Source: CAVOJY01 sp963696405 (GTDB lineage: Bacteria; Chloroflexota; Limnocylindria; Limnocylindrales; CSP1-4). From it: a stretch of 64,000 nucleotides of DNA. Under the pieces are notes generated by a model. It was not told the origin of the DNA, did no database searches, and saw only the letters and a list, made by a program, of their open reading frames with translations. Made by a program: the position numbers and the translations under genes. The stretch is from contig CAVOJY010000003.1 in assembly GCA_963696405.1 (NCBI GenBank), forward strand, positions 186,001-250,000. Direction: 5' to 3'. This document shows, one piece after another, positions 44,651 to 53,262 of this stretch (positions within the stretch are counted from its first letter, which is position 1; every line of letters begins with the position of its first letter).

Positions 44651-45647
44651 TCAGCGACCGGTAAGCTGCTCCTCGTGCTCGGGGTAACGGGCCCCCTGTA
44701 CCGAGATCCGTGAGGCAGCGGCTTCGATCTCGCGAAGGTCCTCGGCCGTCAGGTCGACGCCAGCCGCCCCGATGTTCTCCTCCAGGCGCTCCAGCCGGCG
44801 GGTGCCGGGGATCGGCACGATCCACGGCCTCTGGGCAAGGATCCACGCGAGCGCGATCTGGGCGGGTGTCGCCCCCTTCCGTTCCCCGATCTCGCGCAGG
44901 AGGCCGACCAGGGCCTGGTTCGCCTTCCGGGCCTCTGGTGAGAATCGAGGCAGGCTGTTGCGGTAGTCAGAGCTGTCGAACGTCGTGGTCTCGTCCATCC
45001 TGCCGGTGAGGAATCCCCTGCCGAGGGGGCTGAAGGGCACGAAACCGATGCCGAGCTCCTCGAGTGTGGGCAGCACCTCGTGTTCGGGGCCCCGCGTCCA
45101 CAGCGAGTACTCGCTCTGGACGGCGGTGACCGGCTGCACGGCATGCGCGCGACGGATGGTCTGCGCGCCTGGCTTCGGAAAGGCCGAAGTGCCTGACCTT
45201 GCCGTCACTGATCAGGTCCTTCACCGCCCCCGCCACGTCCTCGATCGGCACGTCCGGGTCGACGCGGTGCTGGTAGAACAGGTCGATCGTGTCGACCTTG
45301 AGTCGCTTCAACGAGCCCTCGGCGACCTCCCTGATGTGCTCTGGTCGGCTGTCCAGGCCCACCCACTCGGGCCCGCCGCCGGGATCGAGCCTGAACCCGA
45401 ACTTGGTGGCGATGACCACCTGCCCGCGCAGGGGACGGAGCGCCTCGCCCACGAGCTCCTCGTTGACGAAGGGGCCGTACACCTCCGCGGTGTCGAAGAA
45501 GGTCACGCCGCGCTCGACGGCCGACCGGAGCAGGGAGATCATCTCCTGCCTGTCGGCGGCGGGACCGTAGGCGCCGCTCATGCCCATGCAGCCGAGACCG
45601 ATGGCCGAGACCTCCAGCTTCTCGTTGCCAAGCCTGCGCGTCTGCAT
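44651..45647 (-). CDS. aldo/keto reductase, frameshifted
   Basis: A full-length reductase of about 331 residues if one extra base near 45170-45180 is skipped. The first frame reads MQTRRLGNEKLEVSAIGLGC, FFDTAEVYG, VVIATKFGF (catalytic Lys) and YQHRVDPDVP (catalytic His) and ends KVRHFGLSEA; the second frame takes over at AQTIRRAHAVQPVTAVQSEY and ends PIPGTRRLERLEENIG and HEEQLTGR. It resembles the YakC/AKR13-type. It lies inside the tRNA-bounded segment. The break may be real decay or a consensus error. Confidence 0.78.
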
Positions 45648-46288
45648 CTCTCGCCTCCTTCAATGTGGACTGGATGTGGATTGTCGCAGACCGCCTCCGT
45701 CCGAACGGCGGACGGCCGTCATCGAGAAGCCCGACCCGGATGAGTGCCTTGACCCACTCCTGAACTCGACCTGGCGGGGTCCGCCGACGATGGCAACGCG
45801 TATGTCACTCCCGGAGGTGTGCGGTTTCCGCCGGATGCGGGCGCTCGGCCCGCAGCTGGCCCCGCCGACACAGGGCGAGGAGGCTCTGCAGAGGGTCACC
45901 TGCACTGCGCTTCGGGGTCTCCGCCGACCCTTGGGTCCCAAGCGTATGCCCACGATGGCGACAGTGCCAAGAAGGCCCCTATGTGACATCCCCTGTCATG
46001 TAGATCGCCCATCGGATCCCAAGACGGGCAGGAGGTGTCGGCCGTCACCGATGAGCTCGGCGATCATCTCCACTACTCGTCTTCGGCCGATGGACGCTGT
46101 TCCGCGATGGTGCGGCAGTCAGGTCCTCGGATCGAGGCAAACCCGACCGTGCAGACGGCCGTTCTGGCACCGATGGGACGTGACACGACTCTGCCGCGGC
46201 GTTGCCGGGTGGCCCTGCGCCAAGCATAGACTTCCACCCCTGGCGCAAGGCCGCAGCGCGCTGTTCCGGCGCTCGATTGAGGTTGCAG
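45648..46288. other. 641-base region with no recognised gene
   Basis: Open frames exist on both strands, but none shows a known motif. A small inverted repeat TGACA/TGTCA with six bases between lies near 45991-46006. The region may be a decayed mobile element, which I cannot prove. Confidence 0.35.
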
Positions 46289-47311
46289 ATGGTCATGGAA
46301 ACATCGTTCGTCAGCAGGATCGTTACCTCGCGTGACGCGGGCGGGCGATACCTTGTTGCGCAACAGCGGTCCGACGGCGCCATTGGCGAGCCGGAACGGG
46401 CGGGGCTGGGGCCCTACTACAAGGCGCTGTGGGCGCTGACCGCGGTCGGCATGCCCGCGGAGGCAAATCGTCTGGGCAACTGGATCGTCGCCAAGGTCCT
46501 GACGCCCGAAGGTGACTTCGCCGGCCCGATGCGCGGGACTGAGCACGACAGCAACTACGCCTATCCCAACGCATGGATGGTCTGCGGCGCGCAGAAACTG
46601 GGTCGGCACGACATCGCCTATCCGGGCCTGCGCTTCCTGCTGGCGCTGCACGATCCGGAGACGGGCGGCTTCCGCATGCAGCGGGATAAGATCGACGCTC
46701 CCCAAGACGTGCTCAACGCGTCCCAGGCCGGCAACGCGTGCCTCAACGCGGGCCGCATCGATGTGGCGCTCCGCGTGGGCGCGTTCCTGCAGACGATGTG
46801 GGACGCGCAGCCGCACCCCGAGCGGGAGTTGTTCTTCGTTCACGAGCCGGGCATCGGCCTGCGCACGAAGTTCCCGGACGAGCGGCAGCGTCAGCACTCG
46901 ATCCGCACCGACACGCCGCGGCAGGCCTACTACAACATGGGCATCGCCGCCGCCTTCCTGGCCCGTCTGACGCTGGCCACCGGCGATGCGCGCTGGGTCG
47001 ACCTGGGCAAGGAGTACCTGGAGATTGGCTACCACGTGCTCGACGAGATGTACGAGACGGCGCAGGTCGGCAAGGTGGGCTGGGGCGCCGCTCTCGTCTA
47101 CGGGGTCGCGGGCGAGGAACGCCACCTGCGCCTGGCCGAGCGTGCCGGCGAGGGGCTGATTGCGCAGCAGACCGACACGGGCGGATGGGATAACACCGGC
47201 GGCTACGTGAACGACGCAATCCGCGCCGAGATAACCGCCGAGTTCATCGTCCTGTTGGATGAGATGGCTGGCGGGCTCAGCATGCGCTGGGGACTGACGC
47301 CGCGTCCTTGA
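46289..47311 (+). CDS. unrecognised helical protein, possible alpha/alpha barrel
   Basis: 340 residues from the ATG at 46289; no Shine-Dalgarno of note. The sequence has regularly spaced pairs of helices (LGPYYKALWALTAVGMPAEA, NAYPNAW-like NYAYPNAWMVCGAQ, YYNMGIAAAFLARLTLATGD, VGWGAALVYGVAG) and QQTDTGGWDNTGGY, like six-hairpin glycosidase or terpenoid-cyclase barrels. No catalytic motif can be assigned. It lies inside the tRNA-bounded segment, just left of tRNA-Gln, and is likely cargo of the old element. Confidence 0.6.
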   Translation: MVMETSFVSRIVTSRDAGGRYLVAQQRSDGAIGEPERAGLGPYYKALWALTAVGMPAEANRLGNWIVAKVLTPEGDFAGPMRGTEHDSNYAYPNAWMVCGAQKLGRHDIAYPGLRFLLALHDPETGGFRMQRDKIDAPQDVLNASQAGNACLNAGRIDVALRVGAFLQTMWDAQPHPERELFFVHEPGIGLRTKFPDERQRQHSIRTDTPRQAYYNMGIAAAFLARLTLATGDARWVDLGKEYLEIGYHVLDEMYETAQVGKVGWGAALVYGVAGEERHLRLAERAGEGLIAQQTDTGGWDNTGGYVNDAIRAEITAEFIVLLDEMAGGLSMRWGLTPRP

Positions 47312-47394
47312 CGCTGAGGGACGCGAAGATCGTGCCGCCCGGACAGTGGCCGAGGCTGTGACCCAGACGAAGGCCGAGGGGGGTGCTCGGAAGT

Positions 47395-47469
47395 TGGCTG
47401 GCGAGGAAGGATTCGAACCTTCGATCTCCTGATCCAGAGTCAGGCGCCTTACCGCTTGGCCACTCGCCA
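47395..47469 (-). tRNA. tRNA-Gln (anticodon CTG)
   Basis: A 75-base cloverleaf on the reverse strand. The acceptor stem TGGCGAG pairs with CTCGCCA, then discriminator G and encoded CCA. Anticodon stem CCTGA/TCAGG holds loop CTCTGGA with anticodon CTG (reads CAG). The T arm contains GGTTCGAATCC. Its 3' part is duplicated at 44166. Confidence 0.95.
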
Positions 47470-47570
47470 TCGCCAGCGGCGGCGATGATACCAGACGGGG
47501 TTCGGGGACCCGCTCGCGTCGGGGGCTCGCCGAGCCTGCACTGAGCCTGCGGGGCGGTCAAGATAGCGCC

Positions 47571-48770
47571 GTGGGGATCTCGGCGGATGACGGCCTTCGG
47601 GGACGCGGCCGGGCGCTGGTGGTTTCGCCGGTCGCACCGGCGGCGTTCACCTACTTCGTCTACTTCACGGCCGTGGGTGCGGCGTGGCCGTACCTCCCGG
47701 TCTACTACCAGACGCTGGGTTTCGACCTCGCCACAATCGGCGGGCTGACGGCGCTTGCGGCGGCGACCCAACTGGTGTCGGCGCCCATCTGGGGGGCGCT
47801 GAACGACCGTTTCGCGGCCGGGCGGTTCGTCCTCTTCGTCGCGCCGGCGCTGGCAGCCGCCGCCGCGCTCGCGCTGGCGTGGGCGCAGATACTGCCCGCG
47901 GTCGCGGCGAGCCTGATCGCGCTCTACGCCGGGCTTGCGGGCATTGCGCCAATGCTCGATGCCCGGACGCTCAGCATCCTGGGTGCCGACCGGATGCGAT
48001 ACGGACGCGTGCGAGCTTGGGGGTCCGTCTCGTTCGTCCTTGCCGCCTGGCTCGTCGGCATCCTCATCGACCAGACGAGCCCAGCCGGCCTCTTCTATGT
48101 CTACGTCCCGGCCCTGGTGGTGACGGCGCTGGCGACGCTCGCCATCCAGCCGCGGACGCTCGTCCGCTCGGCGAGCATGTTCCGCGGCGGCGTCACGCTT
48201 CTCCGGCAGCGGGATCTCGCGGCATTCCTGCTCGCAGCGCTGCTCGTCTGGACGGCGGTCGCCGCGGCAAACGCGTTCTACTCGCTCTACGTCGTTTCAG
48301 TTGGGGGTTCAGCTGAGGCGGTCGGGCTGTCGTGGGCGCTGGGGTCGGCCGTCGGGGTGCCAATCATGTGGGCGCTGCCGGCGCTGGCGGGACGGTTCGG
48401 CGCGGGCCGTCTCCTCGTGGCCGGGGCCGCGGTCTTCGCCCTCCGGGCCGCCCTGGCGGCGCTCTTCGCCACGCCAGAGGCGCTGGTGGCCATCGCGGTG
48501 GCCGAGGGGATCGCCTTCGGCCTCTTCTTCACCCTCGGGGTCACGTACGTCGCGCGCCACGCGCCGCCGAAGCTGGCCGCCACCGCCCAGGGCCTCTACA
48601 GCGCCATGATCGGGCTCGCGGCAGTGCTCGGTTCGACCGCCGGAGGGATCGTTGCCGGAGCGGCGTCACTTCGAGGGCTGTTCGCCGTGTGCGCCGTCGG
48701 CAGCGCCCTCGCGAGCGTGGCGGTCTGGTACGCGGTGCGGGGCGACGCCAAGGCCGAATTGCGGACTTGA
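47571..48770 (+). CDS. MFS transporter (MFS_1-like)
   Basis: 399 residues with about 12 hydrophobic helices, starting at FVYFTAVGAAWPYLPVYYQT. It has GALNDRFAAGRF after the second helix, a GxxxDRxG-type loop, and RYGRVRAWGSVSF near helix 5, which is typical of the nucleoside/PucC/lacY-like group. GTG at 47571 is chosen for lack of an ATG before the first helix. Substrate is unknown. Nothing nearby suggests one. Confidence 0.82.
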   Translation: MGISADDGLRGRGRALVVSPVAPAAFTYFVYFTAVGAAWPYLPVYYQTLGFDLATIGGLTALAAATQLVSAPIWGALNDRFAAGRFVLFVAPALAAAAALALAWAQILPAVAASLIALYAGLAGIAPMLDARTLSILGADRMRYGRVRAWGSVSFVLAAWLVGILIDQTSPAGLFYVYVPALVVTALATLAIQPRTLVRSASMFRGGVTLLRQRDLAAFLLAALLVWTAVAAANAFYSLYVVSVGGSAEAVGLSWALGSAVGVPIMWALPALAGRFGAGRLLVAGAAVFALRAALAALFATPEALVAIAVAEGIAFGLFFTLGVTYVARHAPPKLAATAQGLYSAMIGLAAVLGSTAGGIVAGAASLRGLFAVCAVGSALASVAVWYAVRGDAKAELRT

Positions 48771-48802
48771 GCCGGGGTGGGGCCTGGTACCGCCGGGCCC
48801 GG

Positions 48803-49344
48803 CTACCCCTCGCCGAGGATCCCGTAGAGCTTCCGACGAGCCTCCTGGACGACATCGAGCGCCCGCGCCTGCTGGTCGGGTGTACCGGCCTCGGACACCT
48901 GGCGGGCAGCCATGAGGGTGCCGAGGGCAGCGCTCCAGAGATCCTGCACCGGTCGGTCGCCTTCGACCGCTTCCCACGGAGGGCGCCACCCACCGTGCTC
49001 GCCGCGCGATTCGACCTCGGTGCGGCCGGCATCGGTGATCGAGTAGACGCGCTTGCCGTCGACGTCCTCGCTCCGGACGAGTCCCTCGTCCTCGAGCAAC
49101 TGCAGGGTGGGGTAGACGGAACCCGGGCTTGGGCGCCAGCGCCCGCCGCTCCGGCCTTCGAGCTCGCGCATGACCTCATAGCCGTGCCGTGGACCCTCCG
49201 CGAGGACCGAGAGCATGGCCAGCCGGATGTCCCCGCGGCGTGCGCGCCGACCGGGGCCCCAGGGCCGAAGGGTCCGGGAGGGAAGCCGCCGGGACCAAAG
49301 GGCGCGCCGGGGAAGGGCGGGTGGCGATGGCGTCGACCGAACAT
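48803..49344 (-). CDS. PadR-family transcriptional regulator, frameshifted
   Basis: About 180 residues across one frame change near 49245-49265. The start is MFGRRHRHPPFPGAPFGPGG, a Gly/Pro-rich leader common in PadR proteins. After the break, in a GGGGCCCC run, it resumes RRARRGDIRLAMLSVLAEGP with the winged helix PSPGSVYPTLQLLEDEGLVR and VYSITDAGRTEV. The C-terminal helices form the dimer interface. PadR proteins repress genes for phenolic-acid or drug resistance and often themselves. It is convergent with the MFS gene, 32 bases apart, so a link to it is possible. Confidence 0.8.
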
Positions 49345-49395
49345 GGGTGTTCTCCTGTGTCTGCCGACCGTGTGCCGGCATGCTAGTTCGTGTTG

Positions 49396-49434
49396 CATCG
49401 CGACATATCGTAACAGGTCGACGCGATGTGTCAA
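49396..49434 (-). promoter_or_regulatory. promoter and candidate operator of the padR gene
   Basis: On the reverse strand TTGACA (49434-49429), 16-base spacer, TACGAT (49412-49407). An inverted repeat CATCGCG (49396-49402) and CGCGATG (49422-49428) brackets the -10 box, and ACAT/ATGT ends as in PadR operators are present. Suits self-repression. Confidence 0.5.
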
Positions 49435-49465
49435 GCGAACCTGTCGGGGCGGCGCGCGAGTGGCG

Positions 49466-49487
49466 TATCATCGTTCACCGGTCGACC
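49466..49487 (+). promoter_or_regulatory. possible fourth, weak GntR-type site
   Basis: TATCAT (49466-49471), a -10-like box, is followed by CGTTCACCGGTCGACC, which matches the 16-base operator at 11 positions and lies upstream of another class-III aminotransferase. No good -35 box is seen. Weak. Confidence 0.3.
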
Positions 49488-49578
49488 GTTAACAGCGCGA
49501 GGCGTCCAGGGTCGCGACGAGCCCCGGGGACGCGATCACCAGCGAGGACGCCGGCGTAGCCGGAAGGGAGCGAGTCAC

Positions 49579-50894
49579 ATGAGGTCGATGGCGACGTCGA
49601 ACGAGTACGCGCGAGCGGGCCCTCGAGCTGATGCCCGGTCCCCACAGCAACCTGCCCGGCTACGAGCTGTTCAAGCCGATCTGGATCACCCGGGGGGAGG
49701 GCGCCCACCTCTGGGACGCCGACGGCAACGAGTACTTCGACTACATGTGCGGCCTCGGTGCGGGCACCATGGGCTACGGCAACAAGATCGTCCTCGACGC
49801 GGTGGCCGAGCAGCTCTACCGCCTGCCCTACCTCGACGCCGCGCGGCGGCACCCCGAGGAGATCGCCCTCGCCGAGAAGATCATCAAGCACCTCCCCGCG
49901 GCCGAGAAGGTGCGCTTCCTCCTCTCGGGGACCGAGGCCTGCCAGCTCGTGCTCCGCCTGGCGCGGGCCTACACCGGGCGCAACCTCTTCATCCGCTTCG
50001 ACGGCCACTACCACGGCTGGCTGGACAACATCTTCGGGGGCGGGGTGGATCCCGAGCCCGCAGGGCCCTCCCTACGCCCTCTACCGCCCCGACGACCTCT
50101 TCAACTCGAAGGGCCGCGACGCGGGGTCGGAGAAGCAGTCCTTCAAGCTGCCCTGGAACGACATCGCGGTGCTCGAGCGGACGCTCGAGAAGTACGGCGA
50201 GCAGGTGGCCCTCATCATCATGGAGGGCATCAACGCCAACGGCGGCTCCTGCTACCCGAAGCCGGGGTACCTCGAGCGGGTGCGCGAGCTCTGCGACCGG
50301 TACGGCATCGTCTTGTGCATCGACGAGATCATCACCGGCTTCCGGGTGGGCCTCTCGGGGGCCCAGGGCCTCCTGGGGGTGACGCCCGACCTCACCACCC
50401 TGGGCAAGGGCGTGGCCGGCGGGGTGCCCATCTCGGTGGTGGCCGGCAAGGCGAAGATCATGGACCTCTGCGCCGACCGCACGGTGGTGGGCGCGGGCAC
50501 CTTCAACGGCTACCCCCTGGGGGTGGCCGCGGCCCTCGCCACCATCTCCTACGTGGAGCGCGACGACGGGGTCTTCTTCAGGAACATGCAGGCAGTCCAG
50601 GCGCGCCTGGTGGCCGGTCTGCGGGAGGTCGCCGCGCGGCGCGGCCAGCGCATGCTCATCCAGGACTGCCCGGGGGTCATCATGTTCTACCCGGCCGACC
50701 TCGACCGGGCCTGGACCATCGGGGAGTGGTACACCGTCGCCGACCACGCCAGGGGCGAGCGCATCCGCCAGGCCCTCTTCGACAAGGGCGTGCTCACCCT
50801 CTTCCGGGGCCGCTGGTTCTTCTCCGGGGCCCACACCAACGAGGACGTCGACCGCACGCTCCAGATCGTGGACGACTGCCTGAAGGAGCTGTAG
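49579..50894 (+). CDS. class-III aminotransferase (glutamate-1-semialdehyde aminomutase-like), frameshifted twice
   Basis: About 438 residues if two extra bases, near 49612 and near 50065, are skipped. It starts MRSMATSNEYAR with AAGGGAG upstream. The second frame has LMPGPHSNLPGYELF, YMCGLGAGTMGYG, FLLSGTEACQLVLRLARAYT and GHYHGWLDNI. The third frame starts ALYRPDDLFN and has CIDEIITGFRVGL and TLGKGVAGGVPISVVAGK, where the Lys binds PLP. Like the gene at 17011, it could act on an amino acid in catabolism rather than in heme formation. The breaks make it unclear whether it is intact in the organism. Confidence 0.75.
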
Positions 50895-50928
50895 GGGCAG
50901 GGGCGGGGGAGGGACTGGCGGGGTCGCG

Positions 50929-51143
50929 GCGCGGTGCCTGCGGTTCCCGTCGTATGCGAATCCCCGTGGCGTTCGCCGCCCCGGCGATGGTCGCCGGCCG
51001 CCTCGGGGGCCGAAGGTCCTGCCTCATCGTCCCGACTCACGCTTGGGCCGGGACATCGCGCGTCGACCGTCGGGAGCCGGCGGTTCCCATGCCCGGTCGT
51101 TCCCGGCCACGGCCACCGGGGTTTTCGTACGCCCGGGTCGGTC
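50929..51143. repeat. dispersed intergenic repeat, copy B
   Basis: About 215 bases alignable with 21571-21779, including the GTCCCG/CGGGAC stem and the GGGCCGGGACATCG block. It takes up most of the 371-base gap upstream of gpmA. As with copy A there is no gene on either strand. It could be a structured RNA leader or a decayed small mobile element. Confidence 0.6.
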
Positions 51144-51265
51144 TCCGGTCGCCGGGCAAGCCGCCGGCGCCGCGGGTACGGCGTCGGGCGTACGCAGCCG
51201 CGTCTACGGGGTACCGCATCCGTGGTTGAATCGGGCCCCGCACCCACGCATCCACAGGAGGTCGC

Positions 51266-52009
51266 ATGACATCGACGCTCGTGCTCCTGCGCCACGGCGA
51301 GAGCACCTGGAACAAGGAGAACCTCTTCACCGGCTGGACCGACGTTCCGTTGTCCGAGCTGGGGATCGAAGAGGCGCACCGCGCCGGCAAGCTTCTCCTC
51401 GACGAGGGCATCCTCCCCACGATCGCCCAAACGTCGGTGCTCTACCGGGCGATCCAGACGCTCGAGATCACGCTCGCCGACATGGACCGCAGCTGGATCC
51501 CGGTTCGCCGCCACTGGCGCCTGAACGAGCGGCACTACGGCGCGCTCCAGGGGCTGAACAAGAAGGAGATGTCGGAGCGCTACGGGAAGGAGCAAGTGCA
51601 CGCCTGGCGCCGCAGCTATGACGTGCCGCCGCCGGTGCTCGAGTGGGACGACAAGCGCCACCCGCGGTTCGATCCACGGTACGCGGACCTCTCGCCGGAC
51701 GTGCTCCCCGGCAGCGAGTGCCTCAAGGACGTCGTGGCCCGGATGCTGCCGTACTGGTACGACGGGATCATTCCCGATCTCCGTGCCGGGCATGTTGTGA
51801 TCGTCGCCGCGCACGGCAACAGCCTCCGTGCCCTGGTGAAGCACTTTGACCACATCTCCGACGAGGAGATCCCCGAGCTGAACATCCCGACCGGCATTCC
51901 GCTCATCTACGAGCTGGACGCGGCGATGCACAAGGTTTCATCACGCTACCTGGGTGACGCGGACGCGGCCAAGGCGGCCGCTGAGGCAGTTGCCAGGCAG
52001 GCCGGGTAG
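51266..52009 (+). CDS. gpmA: 2,3-bisphosphoglycerate-dependent phosphoglycerate mutase
   Basis: 247 residues. RHGESTWNKENLFTGWTDVP with the phospho-His, RAIQTLEITLADMDRSWIPV, RLNERHYGALQGLNKKEM, and the second His in VIVAAHGNSLRALVKHFD are diagnostic. It interconverts 3- and 2-phosphoglycerate in glycolysis. AGGAGGT lies five bases before the ATG. Intact in a region where most genes are frameshifted. It is a monocistronic unit; copy B of the intergenic repeat lies upstream. Confidence 0.96.
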   Translation: MTSTLVLLRHGESTWNKENLFTGWTDVPLSELGIEEAHRAGKLLLDEGILPTIAQTSVLYRAIQTLEITLADMDRSWIPVRRHWRLNERHYGALQGLNKKEMSERYGKEQVHAWRRSYDVPPPVLEWDDKRHPRFDPRYADLSPDVLPGSECLKDVVARMLPYWYDGIIPDLRAGHVVIVAAHGNSLRALVKHFDHISDEEIPELNIPTGIPLIYELDAAMHKVSSRYLGDADAAKAAAEAVARQAG

Positions 52010-52088
52010 CGGGGCCGGCGGTTTGGCCCTGGGGGAGCCGCCAATGTCAGCGAATTCCCGCCTGGCCGCGGGCCCCTGCCGGTAATGG

Positions 52089-52119
52089 TTGACACGTGTG
52101 GTAGTGGACCCTGTATAGT
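52089..52119 (+). promoter_or_regulatory. promoter of the lysine operon
   Basis: -35 TTGACA (52089-52094) and -10 TATAGT (52114-52119) with a 19-base spacer (or TGTATA with 17). Transcription would start near 52126, giving a leader of about 220 bases. Confidence 0.6.
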
Positions 52120-52125
52120 TCGCCG

Positions 52126-52348
52126 CAGCAATGCATACGTACGCAGCCGCCTTCTTGAAGTCGAAGCTCCAGCGGCCCTGCCGGGAGGCACGGGCCTAGG
52201 GGCTTCACGGGCGCGTACGACGACCGAGGGGCCTCCAGGCACGGAGGTCCCCGGGGCCGCGGACACCACGCACGAGCGGTGACCGCGGCCTTTTCGATTC
52301 GGTGGACCTTCGGGCGGGCGGCCCCTCCAGCAGGCGAGGGACCCGACC
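52126..52348 (+). promoter_or_regulatory. untranslated leader of the lysine operon with attenuator
   Basis: The leader contains a hairpin GGGGCCTCC/GGAGGTCCC (52228-52251) and directly after it an intrinsic terminator. It also holds a short frame, 52131-52199, that would encode MHTYAAAFLKSKLQRPCREA and two more residues, with two AAG lysine codons, starting almost at the transcript's 5' end. A transcription attenuator that senses lysine or charged tRNA is likely. I see no lysine-riboswitch core or full T-box motif. Confidence 0.55.
52255..52294 (+). terminator. intrinsic terminator inside the lysine leader
   Basis: Arms GGCCGCGGACACC and GGTGACCGCGGCC (52255-52267, 52278-52290) with one A-A mismatch and a 10-base loop, then TTTT. 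It lies before dapB, so it must be regulated for the operon to be expressed. Confidence 0.75.
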
Positions 52349-53167
52349 ATGCAGGCAATCATCCTGGGCGACGGAGCGATGGGCACGGCCATCGCGGCCG
52401 CACTGCGCGCGCGGGGCGAGACCGTTCTCGGGGTTCACGGACGGCCGAAGGCCGGTGGGGCCCACGCGCTCGGGAGCCTGGGCGAGCGCCCGACGGCGTT
52501 CCCAGGCGCCGATGACGGCACCGGTGCGAACGCCGCCGCCTCGCTGGTGGCGTTCGACTTCTCGGCCGGCGACGGCGTGGCCGCCAACGTGGATGCCGTG
52601 CTTGCCGCGGGCTGCCGGCGGTTCATCATCGGCACGACCGCCTGGGAGGGCCAGCGGGATGCCGTCGACCGCGCCTTGCTGGAGAGCGGAGCCGCGGGTG
52701 TCGCCTCGGCCAGCTTCAGCCTGGGCGTGGCCCTCTTCGCCCGTCTCGTGGAGGAGGCCGGGCGCCTCTTCTCGCCGTTCACCGAGTACGACCCCTTCAT
52801 CGTCGAGTGGCACCGGCGGACCAAGCCGGATCGCCCCTCGGGAACCGCGAAGGAGCTTTCGCGCCGCCTGATCGCGGCGCACGGCAGGAAGCGCCGGGCG
52901 ACCGGCCCGGGCCAGACCGCTCCCCCGGATCACGACGAACTCGAAGTCGTCGCCATCCGGGCAGGAGCGTCCCCCGGGATGCACCTCGTCGGGTTCGATG
53001 CGCCCGGCGAGACGGTCGAGTTGCGCCTGACGGCGCGCGACCGGTCCGCCTACGTGGCGGGCGCGCTCGCCTCGGCCGGCTGGCTGCTGATGACACCCCG
53101 GCCGGCGGGCCTCCACCCGTTCGAATCGGTGGTGAGCGACCTGATCTCGGCGACCGCCTCCAATTGA
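52349..53167 (+). CDS. dapB: 4-hydroxy-tetrahydrodipicolinate reductase
   Basis: 272 residues. N-terminal Rossmann motif AIILGDGAMGTAIAAALRAR; FIIGTTAW; the substrate-binding stretch EWHRRTKPDRPSGTAKELSR, which equals the family E-x-HH-x-x-K-x-D-x-PSGTA with a second His replaced by Arg. It reduces the cyclic product of DapA with NAD(P)H, in lysine and diaminopimelate synthesis. First gene of the operon. Ends 30 bases before the Shine-Dalgarno-linked ATG of the dapA region. Confidence 0.88.
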   Translation: MQAIILGDGAMGTAIAAALRARGETVLGVHGRPKAGGAHALGSLGERPTAFPGADDGTGANAAASLVAFDFSAGDGVAANVDAVLAAGCRRFIIGTTAWEGQRDAVDRALLESGAAGVASASFSLGVALFARLVEEAGRLFSPFTEYDPFIVEWHRRTKPDRPSGTAKELSRRLIAAHGRKRRATGPGQTAPPDHDELEVVAIRAGASPGMHLVGFDAPGETVELRLTARDRSAYVAGALASAGWLLMTPRPAGLHPFESVVSDLISATASN

Positions 53168-53262
53168 CAACTGCCTCCAACTGAAGGAGCCACTTCGATG
53201 ACAACCCAACCGCTCTTCGGAGCAAGTCCGCTCGGACTCCGAGAGACCACCGGGGTCCGACA

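Noticed and set aside
52126..52294. T-box or lysine riboswitch in the dap leader
   Set aside because: GGTGACCGCGG near the terminator resembles part of the T-box consensus, but it forms the 3' arm of the terminator itself and two conserved bases are missing. The AGTA and other core elements of the lysine riboswitch are not visible.
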